64,000 bases of DNA, from NCBI RefSeq assembly GCF_037974355.1, contig NZ_CP150235.1, positions 1 to 64,000 on the forward strand. Direction: 5' to 3'. Within the stretch, counting starts at the first letter, position 1, and every line of letters starts with the position of its first letter. Under the pieces are notes generated by a model that was not told the DNA's origin, made no database searches, and saw only the letters and a program-made list of their open reading frames with translations. Shown in pieces: positions 33,467 through 42,321 of this stretch. The stretch comes from Paenibacillus sp. FSL R5-0517 (lineage in GTDB: Bacteria; Bacillota; Bacilli; Paenibacillales; Paenibacillaceae). The position numbers were made by a program, and so were the translations under genes.

Positions 33467-34651
33467 GTGGGCACATTCCAACCAGAAGAGACCCATGAGT
33501 CACGATCATCCAGTAAGTCTTTCGCGTTGCGGTGGAAGCATGAGAACATGCGTCAAATGGCATTGATCGCGATTTTCTCAATTGCGCTTACAATCATGAT
33601 CTTGTTAGTCGTTTACGGTCAGGCCGGGAAACAAATTTCACTGGTTATTGATGGCAAAGCTCAGGTGGTAGAGACTCGTACAGGAATGCTTCAGGAAATG
33701 TTGGAGGAGCAGTCGATCACAGTCAGCCCTCACGATAAGGTATCCATGTCCATGAACGGGGCGATTACAGATGGAGACCGAATCGTTATTGAGCGGGCCG
33801 TTCCAGTTAACATTACGGCAGACGGAGACACCAAGACTCTGTATACAACGGATTCATCGGTAGAAGATGCAATTCAAAAATCAGGTATTCAAGTTGAAAG
33901 TAATGATAAGGTGTATCCGGCGCTTGGAACTGCGATCAAAGCAGATATGAAGATCCGTGTAGTGCGCGTAACAAAGCGTACAGTGGATGTAGAACAACCA
34001 ATCGCTTACAAAGTAATTAAAACGGCTGACCCTAGCTTGTACAAAGGGGATAACCGTGTCGTTGTGAACGGCAAAGAAGGCACAATTGTACAGCACATCG
34101 AAAAGGTATTTCAGGATGGAGAATTGGTCTCCAAAAAAATGGTCGGCAAATCTGTCGCGAATAATCGTGTAGATAAAGTTATTGCTGTCGGCACCAAAGC
34201 AAAACCGGTCGTGAAAAAACCAGAGATTCAGACCGTATCAGCTCAGACTTCAACAACGAAAAAAGCTACAACAACGAACTCGAAGAAAACATCTGCCTCG
34301 GGCAGCAAAGTGATTACCGTATCCGGGACTTCTTTTAAATACTCCAAAGTACTTAAGAATGTATCCATGACTGCCTACTCTTCCGAAGAGCCTGGCATTG
34401 GAACCAAAACAGCTTCTGGTACTCGTGTAACGGAAGGACGCACCATTGCGGTTGATCCCAAAGTCATACCAATTGGCTGGTGGGTATATATCGAAGGTCT
34501 GGGATTCCGTCGTGCGGAAGATACAGGCGGTGCCATTAAAGGCAACAAAATTGACGTATATTATGACAGTGTGAAGCATGCCCTGAATTTTGGACGCAAG
34601 AAAGGCAAGACGGTCTACGTGATCGGTCCGGTGAAGCCGGAAGCGAACTAA
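33467..34651 (+). CDS. yabE: DUF348/G5/3D-domain cell-wall protein (YabE-like)
   Basis: YabE-type proteins are membrane-anchored factors related to resuscitation-promoting and stationary-phase survival proteins, thought to act on peptidoglycan. The 394-residue product has one hydrophobic anchor (about 31-50), two DUF348 repeats (about 57-100 and 118-173), a G5 domain (about 174-250), a Thr/Ser/Lys-rich linker and a C-terminal 3D domain with Asp residues in AVDPKVIP, AEDTGG and KIDVYY. GTG 33467 has AAGGAGG with an eight-base spacing; an ATG at 33449 has no good site. It is preceded by the cyclic di-AMP riboswitch, so high cyclic di-AMP should turn it off. Confidence 0.9.
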   Translation: MGTFQPEETHESRSSSKSFALRWKHENMRQMALIAIFSIALTIMILLVVYGQAGKQISLVIDGKAQVVETRTGMLQEMLEEQSITVSPHDKVSMSMNGAITDGDRIVIERAVPVNITADGDTKTLYTTDSSVEDAIQKSGIQVESNDKVYPALGTAIKADMKIRVVRVTKRTVDVEQPIAYKVIKTADPSLYKGDNRVVVNGKEGTIVQHIEKVFQDGELVSKKMVGKSVANNRVDKVIAVGTKAKPVVKKPEIQTVSAQTSTTKKATTTNSKKTSASGSKVITVSGTSFKYSKVLKNVSMTAYSSEEPGIGTKTASGTRVTEGRTIAVDPKVIPIGWWVYIEGLGFRRAEDTGGAIKGNKIDVYYDSVKHALNFGRKKGKTVYVIGPVKPEAN

Positions 34652-34657
34652 AATCGT

Positions 34658-34686
34658 TTTACTTTGAAATGGGAATGCTATAAAAT
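34658..34686 (+). promoter_or_regulatory. Candidate rnmV promoter
   Basis: TTTACT (34658-34663), 17 bases, TAAAAT (34681-34686). It would start transcription near 34693, giving a leader of about 115 bases before rnmV. Confidence 0.55.
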
Positions 34687-34690
34687 AGTT

Positions 34691-34707
34691 GCATGAATGA
34701 TTCATGC
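34691..34707. promoter_or_regulatory. Palindrome at the rnmV start point
   Basis: GCATGAAT (34691-34698) and ATTCATGC (34700-34707) are perfect 8-bp arms around one base, overlapping the predicted start point. This is the size and position of a dimeric-repressor operator, or a 5' hairpin. Confidence 0.5.
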
Positions 34708-34714
34708 GGAATAT

Positions 34715-34782
34715 GCGGCGGAGGGGTCTGAATTCAGTCTCCCCCGCCGTTTGGCAGAGAAGAGGATATTCCTCTTCTTTTT
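34715..34782 (+). terminator. GC hairpin and terminator in the yabE-rnmV gap
   Basis: A GC-rich hairpin (GGCGGAGGGG near 34717 with CCCCCGCC at 34741-34748) is followed by GAAGAGGA (34759-34766) with TCCTCTTC (34770-34777) and TTTTT. It ends yabE transcripts and, if the promoter at 34658 works, would also act as an attenuator of rnmV. Confidence 0.75.
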
Positions 34783-34806
34783 GCGTTAGAAAGGAAGAAA
34801 TGGAAC

Positions 34807-35352
34807 ATGATAAAAGAAGTCATTGTGGTGGAAGGCCGTGATGATACGGTAGCCATCCGTCGGGCCGTGGAAGCCGATACCATAGAAACAGGTGGATCAG
34901 CCATCAACCAACGCATTCTGAACCGGATTGCGCTTGCTCAGGAGAGACGGGGAGTCATTGTACTGACAGATCCGGATCATGCCGGCGAACGCATTCGTAA
35001 AATCATTGCGAATAAGGTGCCTGGTTGCAAACATGCTTTCATTCCGGAAGCCGATGCCACACGCAAAGGGGATATTGGGGTGGAGAATGCCTCACCGGAG
35101 GCAATCCGTCATGCTCTGGCACGTGTACATACTTCATACGAAGGCGCTCCTAGCCTGATCGATTGGGAGGACCTGATCGCGGCAGGACTTATTGTGCATC
35201 CGCAGGCTGCTGCACGTCGCATGGAGATGGGCAATCTGCTGGGTATCGGATATTGTAACGGTAAGCAGTTCCACAAACGTCTCGGTGTATTTCAGATTAC
35301 ACGGGAAGAGTTCTCTACAGCATTAGCGCAAATTGAACGTGAAGGATTGTGA
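34807..35352 (+). CDS. rnmV: Ribonuclease M5
   Basis: RNase M5 cleaves both sides of 5S rRNA precursors to make mature 5S. The 181-residue product has a TOPRIM domain with [19 protein letters not shown], the Gly-rich ETGGSAIN and the DxD motif [15 protein letters not shown] 34807 has AAAGGAAGAAA. rsmA follows after four bases. Its substrate, the 5S gene, is at 17136. Confidence 0.94.
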   Translation: MIKEVIVVEGRDDTVAIRRAVEADTIETGGSAINQRILNRIALAQERRGVIVLTDPDHAGERIRKIIANKVPGCKHAFIPEADATRKGDIGVENASPEAIRHALARVHTSYEGAPSLIDWEDLIAAGLIVHPQAAARRMEMGNLLGIGYCNGKQFHKRLGVFQITREEFSTALAQIEREGL

Positions 35353-35356
35353 GCAT

Positions 35357-36259
35357 ATGAAGGATATGGAAGAGACGATAGAAATTGCAACGCCCAAGCG
35401 AACCAAAGAAATTATTCAAAGACACGGATTCTCATTTAAGAAAAGTCTAGGTCAGAACTTTTTGATCGATCAAAATATACTGAACAAAATTGTTAATGCA
35501 GCCGATTTGGACGAGTCCAAGGGCGCTTTAGAGATCGGACCGGGTATTGGAGCCCTTACGGAACGATTGGCCCGGGTAGCGGGTCCTGTCACAGCCGTAG
35601 AGATTGATCAGCGCTTGATTCCCATTCTGGGAGAAGTGATGCAGCCTTATCCGAATGTACGTGTGCATCATGGTGATGTGCTGAAGCTTGATCTGGCTGA
35701 ACTGTTCCAAAGCGATTTTGCATCGGTGGACAAAGTCAGTGTTGTGGCTAACCTGCCTTATTATGTAACGACTCCAATTATGATGAAACTGTTGGAAGAG
35801 AAGCTGCCAGTGGACAGCATTGTTGTCATGATCCAAAAAGAAGTGGCTGAACGCATGGCTGCTGCACCGGGATCGAAAGACTACGGCAGTCTGAGCATCG
35901 CAGTTCAGTACTACAGTATTCCTGAGCTTGTGTGTATTGTGCCACCGACGGTCTTCATTCCCCAACCTAATGTGGAATCAGCTGTCATTAAGCTGAAGGT
36001 GCGTGAGCAACCACCAGTTGAGATTCCCGATGAAGCACACTACTTCGAAGTGGTACAGGCTTCTTTTGCCCAGCGGAGAAAAACAATCTCGAACAACCTG
36101 AAGGCTCGTTTCTTCACAAAGGAGAACCGAGAACAGGCAGACATTCTGCTGGAGCAGGCAGGTATCCAACCATCCCGACGCGGAGAGACGTTAAGTCTGC
36201 AGGAGTATGCTACACTCAGCACCGTAATGTGGGAAGCAGGGGTACGCGCAGCATTATAA
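35357..36259 (+). CDS. rsmA: 16S rRNA dimethyladenosine transferase RsmA (KsgA)
   Basis: RsmA dimethylates two adjacent adenines in helix 45 at the 3' end of 16S rRNA. The 300-residue product has [18 protein letters not shown], the SAM site [11 protein letters not shown] and [12 protein letters not shown] (motif IV). ATG 35357 gives [20 protein letters not shown] lies about ten bases upstream, inside the end of rnmV. An in-frame TTG at 35333 would overlap rnmV and is less likely. Confidence 0.95.
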   Translation: MKDMEETIEIATPKRTKEIIQRHGFSFKKSLGQNFLIDQNILNKIVNAADLDESKGALEIGPGIGALTERLARVAGPVTAVEIDQRLIPILGEVMQPYPNVRVHHGDVLKLDLAELFQSDFASVDKVSVVANLPYYVTTPIMMKLLEEKLPVDSIVVMIQKEVAERMAAAPGSKDYGSLSIAVQYYSIPELVCIVPPTVFIPQPNVESAVIKLKVREQPPVEIPDEAHYFEVVQASFAQRRKTISNNLKARFFTKENREQADILLEQAGIQPSRRGETLSLQEYATLSTVMWEAGVRAAL

Positions 36260-36318
36260 AATTCGAATGAACCAAACCGGGTCTCTGCCCATACGATGGG
36301 GTAGAGGTGATTACGTTG

Positions 36319-37215
36319 ATGAATATCGGAGACTTGGTCGTTCGGAAGTCATACGGCGGCGATGTGACTTTTCGGGTGGAAGGCCTTCAGTTGGATGCTG
36401 CGGTCATTAAAGGGACTGAGTTCCGGCTGCTTGCCGATTCCCCAGTGGACGATTTGATACAGGTTCCTTACGAACCGCAAAGCGCCAAGACCAGACAGGC
36501 GCATATTAAAGCACATCAGACCCTTTCCCGCCTGCAACAGATTCGTATGGAACAGGCTGAGCGGAATCGTGAAGGTCTGGTACAGGACTGGTCTGCTCAG
36601 CAGGAGCCGGCTTATTTTGAAATGCCGGGAAAGGTGCTTCATCTGGATGGTGATCCGAACTATTTGAAAAAAAGTATGGATCTCTATGAGCAACTTCGTG
36701 TTCCCGCAGAGGGACAATACGTTCATGAATCGGCAATGGCAGATACCTTATACCGTTTATTACCCAAAGTACGTCCAGATATCGTGGTCATTACGGGTCA
36801 TGATGGGGTGTTAAAGACACGTCAGCCCTATGACTTATATAGTCTTGGTAGTTATAAGAACTCGCAAAATTTTGTGGCGGCCATTCAGGTGGCCAGACAA
36901 TATGAACGCCATCTGGATGCACTCACTATTGTGGCAGGAGCCTGTCAGTCCCATTTTGAGGCACTGCTGCGCGCTGGAGCGAACTTTGCCAGTTCTCCAG
37001 GCAGAATCCTCATTCATGCACTTGACCCGGTCTACGTGGCAGCCAAGGCTTCCTTCACATCGGTACGGGAAACGGTCAACATGAATGATGTTCTGCACAA
37101 TACGATCAGTGGTAGCCAAGGTGTGGGTGGTGTCGAGACACGGGGGAGCTACCGGGTAGGTCTGCCGGGGCTGAATGATTTATCTACGCTAAAAGTGAAC
37201 CCGTCGGCAGTCTGA
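36319..37215 (+). CDS. yabG: Sporulation-specific protease YabG
   Basis: YabG is a mother-cell cysteine-type protease that cuts spore coat and spore-associated proteins during coat maturation. The 298-residue product opens MNIGDLVVRKSYGGDVTFRV and holds the family segments VVITGHDGVLK and LTIVAGACQSHFEALLRAGANFASSP, whose Cys is a likely catalytic residue. ATG 36319 fits homolog starts and has AGAGGTG nine bases upstream; in-frame GTG (36307) and TTG (36316) are possible. It ends with a terminator. Confidence 0.92.
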   Translation: MNIGDLVVRKSYGGDVTFRVEGLQLDAAVIKGTEFRLLADSPVDDLIQVPYEPQSAKTRQAHIKAHQTLSRLQQIRMEQAERNREGLVQDWSAQQEPAYFEMPGKVLHLDGDPNYLKKSMDLYEQLRVPAEGQYVHESAMADTLYRLLPKVRPDIVVITGHDGVLKTRQPYDLYSLGSYKNSQNFVAAIQVARQYERHLDALTIVAGACQSHFEALLRAGANFASSPGRILIHALDPVYVAAKASFTSVRETVNMNDVLHNTISGSQGVGGVETRGSYRVGLPGLNDLSTLKVNPSAV

Positions 37216-37227
37216 TGCAGGCCATTT

Positions 37228-37253
37228 AAAGTCCCAATTTGGGGCTTTTTTTG
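37228..37253 (+). terminator. yabG terminator
   Basis: AAAGTCCC (37228-37235) pairs with GGGGCTTT (37241-37248) and runs into a seven-base T tract. Confidence 0.85.
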
Positions 37254-37269
37254 TTTGCAAAAAAATTCA

Positions 37270-37299
37270 TTGACAACAACTTTTTGATGCTGATATAAT
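37270..37299 (+). promoter_or_regulatory. veg upstream promoter
   Basis: TTGACA (37270-37275), 18-base spacer, TATAAT (37294-37299): both hexamers perfect. Confidence 0.8.
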
Positions 37300-37312
37300 A
37301 ATTAGTTTTGAT

Positions 37313-37341
37313 TTGACAATGACTGTAAAATCCGGTATAAT
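37313..37341 (+). promoter_or_regulatory. veg downstream promoter
   Basis: TTGACA (37313-37318), 17-base spacer, TATAAT (37336-37341): a full consensus sigma-A promoter 28 bp before veg. B. subtilis veg is likewise read from very strong tandem promoters. Confidence 0.92.
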
Positions 37342-37368
37342 GGACAAGAAAAGAGGTGGTCGTCGACA

Positions 37369-37644
37369 ATGGCTAAAAACACGCTGTTGGATATCAAACG
37401 CAATCTCGATGCACATATTGGTCAGAAAATTATGCTGCGGGCTAATGGTGGCCGCCGTAAGACCATTGAGCGTACGGGTGTATTGGAAGAAACGTACCCT
37501 TCTGTTTTTATTGTTAAGCTTGATGAGGAGCAAGAAACCTTCAAGCGAGTATCTTATAGTTATGCGGATATACTTACGGAATCGGTGGAAGTCATGGTTT
37601 TTGACCCGGGCAGCCAGACGCATAGCTCCTATATGGAGACGTAA
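37369..37644 (+). CDS. veg: Veg protein (DUF1021)
   Basis: Veg is a small, very highly expressed protein that in B. subtilis stimulates biofilm matrix expression. The 91-residue product has the family start [19 protein letters not shown] and [25 protein letters not shown] 37369 follows AAGAGGTGG. Two consensus sigma-A promoters precede it and a terminator follows, so it is a strongly expressed single-gene unit. Confidence 0.95.
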   Translation: MAKNTLLDIKRNLDAHIGQKIMLRANGGRRKTIERTGVLEETYPSVFIVKLDEEQETFKRVSYSYADILTESVEVMVFDPGSQTHSSYMET

Positions 37645-37658
37645 GTATCGTTGTACAG

Positions 37659-37689
37659 GCGATTCACCTCACGGGTGGATCGCTTTTTT
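37659..37689 (+). terminator. veg terminator
   Basis: GCGATTCACC (37659-37668) pairs with GGTGGATCGC (37674-37683), one G-U pair, followed by six T. Confidence 0.9.
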
Positions 37690-37894
37690 ATGTCTACAAA
37701 ATCAACCATTTATCTTCTAAGGTAACCCATACATACGCAGGAATGAGTGAGGAACGGTCGCGGCATACTATATGTACAGGTGAAGGGACAGTTTCTTAAG
37801 CAATACAGGAAACTTCATTTGGTCTGATGGCAATATGTCCAAAACGTGAATGAACTCATCACATTATGATGGATACTTAGGAGGAGGATGGTTC

Positions 37895-38071
37895 ATGAGT
37901 CGCAGAAGAAGAAGTGTCATGTCAGAGGATCTGAAGAATGAGCTCGCGAAAGACCTGGGCTTCTATGATACGGTCCAACAGGAAGGTTGGGGTGGAATCA
38001 AAGCCAAGGATGCAGGAAACATGGTGAAAAGAGCCATTCAACTTGCTGAGCAGGCTGCCCGCAAATCTTAA
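37895..38071 (+). CDS. sspF: Small acid-soluble spore protein, alpha/beta type (SspF)
   Basis: Alpha/beta SASPs coat spore DNA and protect it. The 58-residue product has the family motif [19 protein letters not shown] and [18 protein letters not shown] 37895 has AGGAGGATGG; the open frame extends upstream without a ribosome-binding site. Expression should be sigma-G dependent in the forespore, though I could not place that promoter. Confidence 0.93.
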   Translation: MSRRRRSVMSEDLKNELAKDLGFYDTVQQEGWGGIKAKDAGNMVKRAIQLAEQAARKS

Positions 38072-38090
38072 TCCGGTTAAAGCAGACTGA

Positions 38091-38127
38091 AAAGCGGGGA
38101 AATCCGTCAGGGACAACCCCGCTTTTT
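38091..38127 (+). terminator. sspF terminator
   Basis: AAAGCGGGG (38091-38099) pairs with CCCCGCTTT (38117-38125) and ends in TTTTT. Confidence 0.85.
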
Positions 38128-38153
38128 CCCCTTAGATGCGGAATAGAAATGAC

Positions 38154-38182
38154 TTGACAGCCCCATTTTGATATAATATGTT
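38154..38182 (+). promoter_or_regulatory. Candidate ispE promoter
   Basis: TTGACA (38154-38159), 17-base spacer, TATGTT (38177-38182), 30 bp before ispE. A TATAAT at 38172 is too close to the -35. Confidence 0.6.
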
Positions 38183-38211
38183 AAGTTGTCTTAGGGAAAA
38201 GGTGAGGACGG

Positions 38212-39075
38212 GTGAACGCCTTGAAAATTTACGAAAAAGCGCCTGCTAAAATTAATTTGATGCTGGACGTTTTACATAAAAGAAGCGATGGATTCCATGA
38301 AGTTGAAATGATCATGACCATGGTCGATCTTGCTGATCGGCTTGAAATGTCGGAGCTGCCGCGCGATACCATTTTTATCTCCAGTCAGGCGGGTTATATC
38401 CCGCTGGACGAGAAAAATCTGGCTTTCCAGGCAGCCAGGCTGATTAAGGAGCGCTATAACGTGCATACGGGCGTCCATATTCATCTGGATAAAAAGATTC
38501 CAGTTGCAGCCGGCCTTGCCGGAGGCAGCAGTGATGCAGCAGCAGCTCTGCGTGGATTGAACCGTCTGTGGCGATTGAATATACCGGATCACGAACTGCA
38601 GGAGCTTGGAGCTGAACTCGGTTCGGATGTTCCATTCTGTATCACAGGAGGGACTGCACTCGCTACAGGCCGTGGTGAGAAGTTGACTCCTATTCCTAAT
38701 CCGCCGCAATGTTGGGTAATTCTGGCCAAGCCTCCAATCAATGTGTCTACAGCCGATGTATACGGAAGGTTCCGCAGTGACAAGATTGTTCGTCATCCGA
38801 GTGCGGCTAAAATGGAACAGGCGATTCGCAACCAATCCTTTACGGAAGTCTGTGACCAGATGGGCAATGTGCTTGAAGATGTAACGTTGAAGCTGTATCC
38901 AGAAGTTCAGCATCTGAAGGATGCCATGATTCGGTTGGGCGCAGACGGTGTGTTGATGTCCGGTAGTGGTCCAACGGTATTTGGACTGGTCTCCAAAGAA
39001 TCCAAGGTTGCCCGGATATACAATGGCCTGCGTGGTTTCTGTAAAGAAGTGTACGCTGTACGTATGTTGACATGA
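38212..39075 (+). CDS. ispE: 4-diphosphocytidyl-2-C-methyl-D-erythritol kinase
   Basis: IspE phosphorylates CDP-methylerythritol in the non-mevalonate (MEP) pathway to isoprenoids. The 287-residue product is a GHMP kinase with [12 protein letters not shown] at the N-terminus, the ATP motif [17 protein letters not shown] near 100-116 and [14 protein letters not shown] near the C-terminus. It starts with GTG at 38212 behind AAAAGGTGAGG. purR follows about 100 bp later with its own promoter. Confidence 0.95.
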   Translation: MNALKIYEKAPAKINLMLDVLHKRSDGFHEVEMIMTMVDLADRLEMSELPRDTIFISSQAGYIPLDEKNLAFQAARLIKERYNVHTGVHIHLDKKIPVAAGLAGGSSDAAAALRGLNRLWRLNIPDHELQELGAELGSDVPFCITGGTALATGRGEKLTPIPNPPQCWVILAKPPINVSTADVYGRFRSDKIVRHPSAAKMEQAIRNQSFTEVCDQMGNVLEDVTLKLYPEVQHLKDAMIRLGADGVLMSGSGPTVFGLVSKESKVARIYNGLRGFCKEVYAVRMLT

Positions 39076-39090
39076 AATTCGCTTTTATAA

Positions 39091-39119
39091 TGTACAAACA
39101 CGTATAAAGGTGGTATATT
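39091..39119 (+). promoter_or_regulatory. Candidate purR promoter
   Basis: TGTACA (39091-39096), 17-base spacer, TATATT (39114-39119). Confidence 0.55.
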
Positions 39120-39127
39120 TTTAAATA

Positions 39128-39140
39128 ATTATTCGGATTT
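39128..39140 (+). promoter_or_regulatory. PurBox-like half site before purR
   Basis: ATTATTCGGATTT matches the inverted PurBox consensus AWWGTTCGGWWWT at 12 of 13 positions and begins at the predicted purR start point. It suggests autoregulation. Only one half of the usual pair is seen. Confidence 0.45.
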
Positions 39141-39172
39141 AGATGTTTCCGTGATCGTGAGGATGGATCTCT

Positions 39173-40000
39173 GTGAAGAAGTTAAAACGAAGCGCAAGGC
39201 TGGTTGAAATGACGCAATATTTATTGTCCAGACCGCATACGGTTATTCCGCTCACCACATTTGCCGAACGTTATGGTGCCGCAAAGTCTTCAATTAGTGA
39301 AGATTTGGCGATTATCAAGGAAGTGTTCGAAGAAGGTGGCTCAGGAGAACTGCATACACTGGCTGGAGCAGCCGGGGGAGTAAGGTGGATTCCGAAGGTA
39401 TCCCGAGAACTGGCACTTGCATTTGCGGAACGGCTCTCGACCCAGCTCGCGCAACCTGATCGTATCTTGCCTGGAGAATACCTGTACATGTCCGACTTGC
39501 TTGGTCAGCCCGCATTGATGAATGAAGCCGGCAAGATCTTTGCAACGGCCTTTGGCAATATGAATATTGATGTGGTAATGACGGTAGAAACCAAAGGAAT
39601 TCCACTGGCTTATGCGACCGGAGCCCAGCTCAACCTGCCTGTCGTGCTCGTACGCAGGGACCATCAGGCTACAGAAGGATCGGCCGTAAGTATCAATTAT
39701 GTATCCGGGTCCCATAAAAGTCTGCATACCATGTCCCTGTCTCGTAGGGCGATGCGTGAGCATTCCAGAGTACTTATTGTGGATGACTTCATGAAGGCTG
39801 GGGGTACGGTGCAAGGAATGATCGATCTTTTGGCCGAGTTTAATGCTACAGTTGCCGGGGTAGGGGTACTGGTGGAATCTGGTTCTGTAGATTCAGAAGA
39901 ACGGCTGTTAACCGATTACGTATCTCTCGCGAAGCTGACAGCGGTTGATGCCAAGAGCAGACAGATTTCCGTCAAGCCTGGCAACTATTTTGACCTGTAG
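39173..40000 (+). CDS. purR: Purine operon repressor PurR
   Basis: PurR represses purine synthesis genes and is released by PRPP. The 275-residue product has an N-terminal winged helix (about 1-75, RSARLVEMTQYLLSRP) and a phosphoribosyltransferase-like domain with the PRPP loop VLIVDDFMKAGGT near 200. It starts with GTG at 39173. The yabJ (ridA-like) gene that usually follows purR is absent; spoVG comes next. PRPP for its control is made by Prs at 42322. Confidence 0.94.
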   Translation: MKKLKRSARLVEMTQYLLSRPHTVIPLTTFAERYGAAKSSISEDLAIIKEVFEEGGSGELHTLAGAAGGVRWIPKVSRELALAFAERLSTQLAQPDRILPGEYLYMSDLLGQPALMNEAGKIFATAFGNMNIDVVMTVETKGIPLAYATGAQLNLPVVLVRRDHQATEGSAVSINYVSGSHKSLHTMSLSRRAMREHSRVLIVDDFMKAGGTVQGMIDLLAEFNATVAGVGVLVESGSVDSEERLLTDYVSLAKLTAVDAKSRQISVKPGNYFDL

Positions 40001-40119
40001 AAAGATGACGAATGTTATGTCGTTAAAGGGTCTTTTCCATCGACCTAGCACTAACGTTGTCGAATTGTGTATTAAATAAAAAAATTCCTGAAATTAGGAA
40101 ATTTTTATGGTTATAAAAA

Positions 40120-40149
40120 GAAGGAGTTCGTATATGCCGTGTGGAATTA
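40120..40149 (+). promoter_or_regulatory. Sigma-H-type promoter of spoVG
   Basis: GAAGGAGTT (40120-40128, 8 of 9 to RNAGGAWWW), a 12-base spacer and GTGGAATTA (40141-40149, full match to RNNGAATWW) form a sigma-H promoter 40 bp before spoVG, whose B. subtilis ortholog is a classic sigma-H gene. Confidence 0.75.
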
Positions 40150-40188
40150 TACACCAAGTTCTGATGGAAAAAGGTGGTGAACACACAC

Positions 40189-40473
40189 ATGCAAATTACG
40201 GATGTCAGACTCCGCCGTGTTAACTCGGAGGGGAGAATGAAGGCTATCGCATCCATTACCATCGATAACGAATTCGTCGTTCATGACATTCGTGTCATTG
40301 ATGGTAACAACGGAATGTTTGTTGCTATGCCGAGCAAGCGCACTCCTGATGGAGAGTTCCGTGATATCGCCCACCCGATCTCTTCCGGTACGCGTGAGAA
40401 GATTCAGGCAGCAGTTCTGACTGAATACGATCGTGCTGCAACTGAGGAAGAAGTCATTGAAGAAGGTGCCTGA
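40189..40473 (+). CDS. spoVG: Septation regulator SpoVG
   Basis: SpoVG is a small nucleic-acid-binding regulator affecting asymmetric septation and spore cortex. The 94-residue product has the full family sequence [40 protein letters not shown] and [13 protein letters not shown] 40189 has AAAGGTGGTGA eight bases upstream. A terminator follows. Confidence 0.95.
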   Translation: MQITDVRLRRVNSEGRMKAIASITIDNEFVVHDIRVIDGNNGMFVAMPSKRTPDGEFRDIAHPISSGTREKIQAAVLTEYDRAATEEEVIEEGA

Positions 40474-40495
40474 GAACATTATTGGGGTTCGAAGG

Positions 40496-40532
40496 AAAAG
40501 AGAGCCATGTCTTATGGCTCTCTTTTCTTTTT
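40496..40532 (+). terminator. spoVG terminator
   Basis: AAAAGAGAGCCAT (40496-40508) pairs perfectly with ATGGCTCTCTTTT (40514-40526) and is followed by CTTTTT. Confidence 0.9.
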
Positions 40533-40819
40533 GATCGGAATAAGATATATTCAGTATTGAGTTTATTAGCAGAGAACAAAAAGCGCATCGTGCGCTTGGT
40601 GGCAGGGCGGCATCTTAGGAATCATTGGGATTCGGTTAAGCTCGCAGGTACACGGCGTATACATATAGGTCACATTTCGTTGGTGTCCGCGTTGTTACGT
40701 GTGATTACAGAGACAGCAGGCGATGAACAAGACCGGCGTGAAGCCGGCTGAACGATACTCATTGGATATAGATAAGCAATGCATTTCAATGGGTTTTTCA
40801 GAACAGGAGGTCGTTAACT
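40533..40819. other. Gap between spoVG and glmU
   Basis: No gene is convincingly supported. The only notable element is a GC hairpin ACCGGC-GTGA-GCCGGC-like near 40732-40750. The glmU ribosome-binding site is at its end. Confidence 0.4.
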
Positions 40820-42220
40820 TTGAAACGAATGGCAATCGTTCTTGCCGCAGGGCAAGGCAAACGAATGAAGTCAAAATTGTACAAAGTACTGCATCCCGTA
40901 TGCGGTAAACCTATGGTTGGACATGTGCTGGATGCAGCACTCAGCGCAGGCGTTGAACGCAGTGTGGTAGTTGTCGGCCATGGTGCCGAAGCGGTGCAGT
41001 CATTTTTAGGTTCCAAGGCGGAGTATGCACTCCAGGCGGAACAACTGGGCACAGGACATGCAGTACAGCAAGTTAAATCCTTGCTTGGCGGCGAAGCAGG
41101 ATCCACAATTGTGGTCTGTGGGGATACACCGCTCGTGACTCGTGAGACATTGGAAGGTCTGATGAATCACAATGAGAGTCGCGGGGCGGCAGCTACAGTA
41201 CTTACGGCTCAGTTGGACAATCCCAAAGGCTACGGCCGAGTAATACGTGGAGAAGATGGTTCCGTACAGCGGATCGTAGAACAAAAGGATTGCAACGAAC
41301 AGGAAGATGCTGTGAATGAGATTAACACAGGCACATACTGCTTCGATAATGCAAAATTGTTCGCTGCGCTGGATAAAGTAACGAACCAGAATGCTCAGGG
41401 AGAATATTATCTCACAGACGTAATCGGCATTTTGCGTAATGATGGAGATGTGGTTGAGGCTTACATGTCGGATGACATCGCGGAATCCATCGGGGTTAAC
41501 GATCGATTGGCACTTTCGCAAGCAGAAGCCTTCATGCGTGAACGTCTCGCTGTACGTCATATGTTGAACGGTGTTACAATCATTGATCCGTCATCGACAT
41601 ATATCGGAGCGGATGTTACGATTGGAGCAGATACAGTATTGTATCCGGGGACAATTCTCAAAGGCACAACTTCGATCGGCGAAGCATGTCATATTGGTCC
41701 TCAGGCAGATGTGGAAGACAGCGTTATTCAGGACGGAGTTACAATTAAACATTCGGTGTTATCCAATGCCGAAGTGGGTTCTGATGCAACGGTTGGTCCA
41801 TTTGCTAATTTGCGTCCAGGAACTAAACTGGGTCGCAACGTAAAAATTGGTGACTTTGTTGAAGTGAAAAATGCTACAATTGACGAAGGTTCCAAAGTAT
41901 CTCATCTCAGCTATATTGGGGATGCCAAAGTAGGGAAAAACGTAAATGTTGGATGCGGGGCAATAACTGTCAATTATGATGGTTATAATAAGGCTGTAAC
42001 GACGATTGAAGATGATGCTTTCGTAGGTAGCAACGTCAATCTGATTGCACCAATTACGGTAGGAAAAGGCGCTTATGTCGTTGCTGGCTCTACCGTTACC
42101 CATTCCGTTCCCGAGAATGATCTGGCCATTGCTCGTCCACGTCAGGAGAATAAACCTGGTTATGCGGAGAAGATTCGCGGACGTGCCAAAGCCAAGAAAC
42201 AAAATGCCAAACCCCAATAA
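40820..42220 (+). CDS. glmU: Bifunctional UDP-GlcNAc pyrophosphorylase / GlcN-1-P acetyltransferase
   Basis: GlmU makes UDP-N-acetylglucosamine, the precursor of peptidoglycan and teichoic acids. The 466-residue product has the uridyltransferase motif [11 protein letters not shown] near the N-terminus, [13 protein letters not shown], and a C-terminal left-handed beta-helix of hexapeptide repeats (about 250-450) with [16 protein letters not shown]. It starts with TTG at 40820 behind CAGGAGG. prs follows after a hairpin, the usual glmU-prs pairing. Confidence 0.96.
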   Translation: MKRMAIVLAAGQGKRMKSKLYKVLHPVCGKPMVGHVLDAALSAGVERSVVVVGHGAEAVQSFLGSKAEYALQAEQLGTGHAVQQVKSLLGGEAGSTIVVCGDTPLVTRETLEGLMNHNESRGAAATVLTAQLDNPKGYGRVIRGEDGSVQRIVEQKDCNEQEDAVNEINTGTYCFDNAKLFAALDKVTNQNAQGEYYLTDVIGILRNDGDVVEAYMSDDIAESIGVNDRLALSQAEAFMRERLAVRHMLNGVTIIDPSSTYIGADVTIGADTVLYPGTILKGTTSIGEACHIGPQADVEDSVIQDGVTIKHSVLSNAEVGSDATVGPFANLRPGTKLGRNVKIGDFVEVKNATIDEGSKVSHLSYIGDAKVGKNVNVGCGAITVNYDGYNKAVTTIEDDAFVGSNVNLIAPITVGKGAYVVAGSTVTHSVPENDLAIARPRQENKPGYAEKIRGRAKAKKQNAKPQ

Positions 42221-42241
42221 GGGGTTTTGATAACAAGATTG

Positions 42242-42261
42242 CCTCCCGAAGATCCGGGAGG
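42242..42261. repeat. Hairpin between glmU and prs
   Basis: CCTCCCG (42242-42248) and CGGGAGG (42255-42261). It lacks a T tract, so it is more likely a processing or stability element than a terminator. Confidence 0.5.
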
Positions 42262-42321
42262 TGCCGACATGTCGCAGACGCTTATAGATTCCAATGAACC
42301 AGCACGGAGGGTTTTTATTTT

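Noticed and set aside
36830..37084. Frame within yabG in another phase
   Set aside because: It is a by-product of yabG codons; yabG itself is well supported.
40482..40751. 89-residue + frame between spoVG and glmU
   Set aside because: It begins with TTG inside the spoVG terminator, has no ribosome-binding site and no recognisable sequence.
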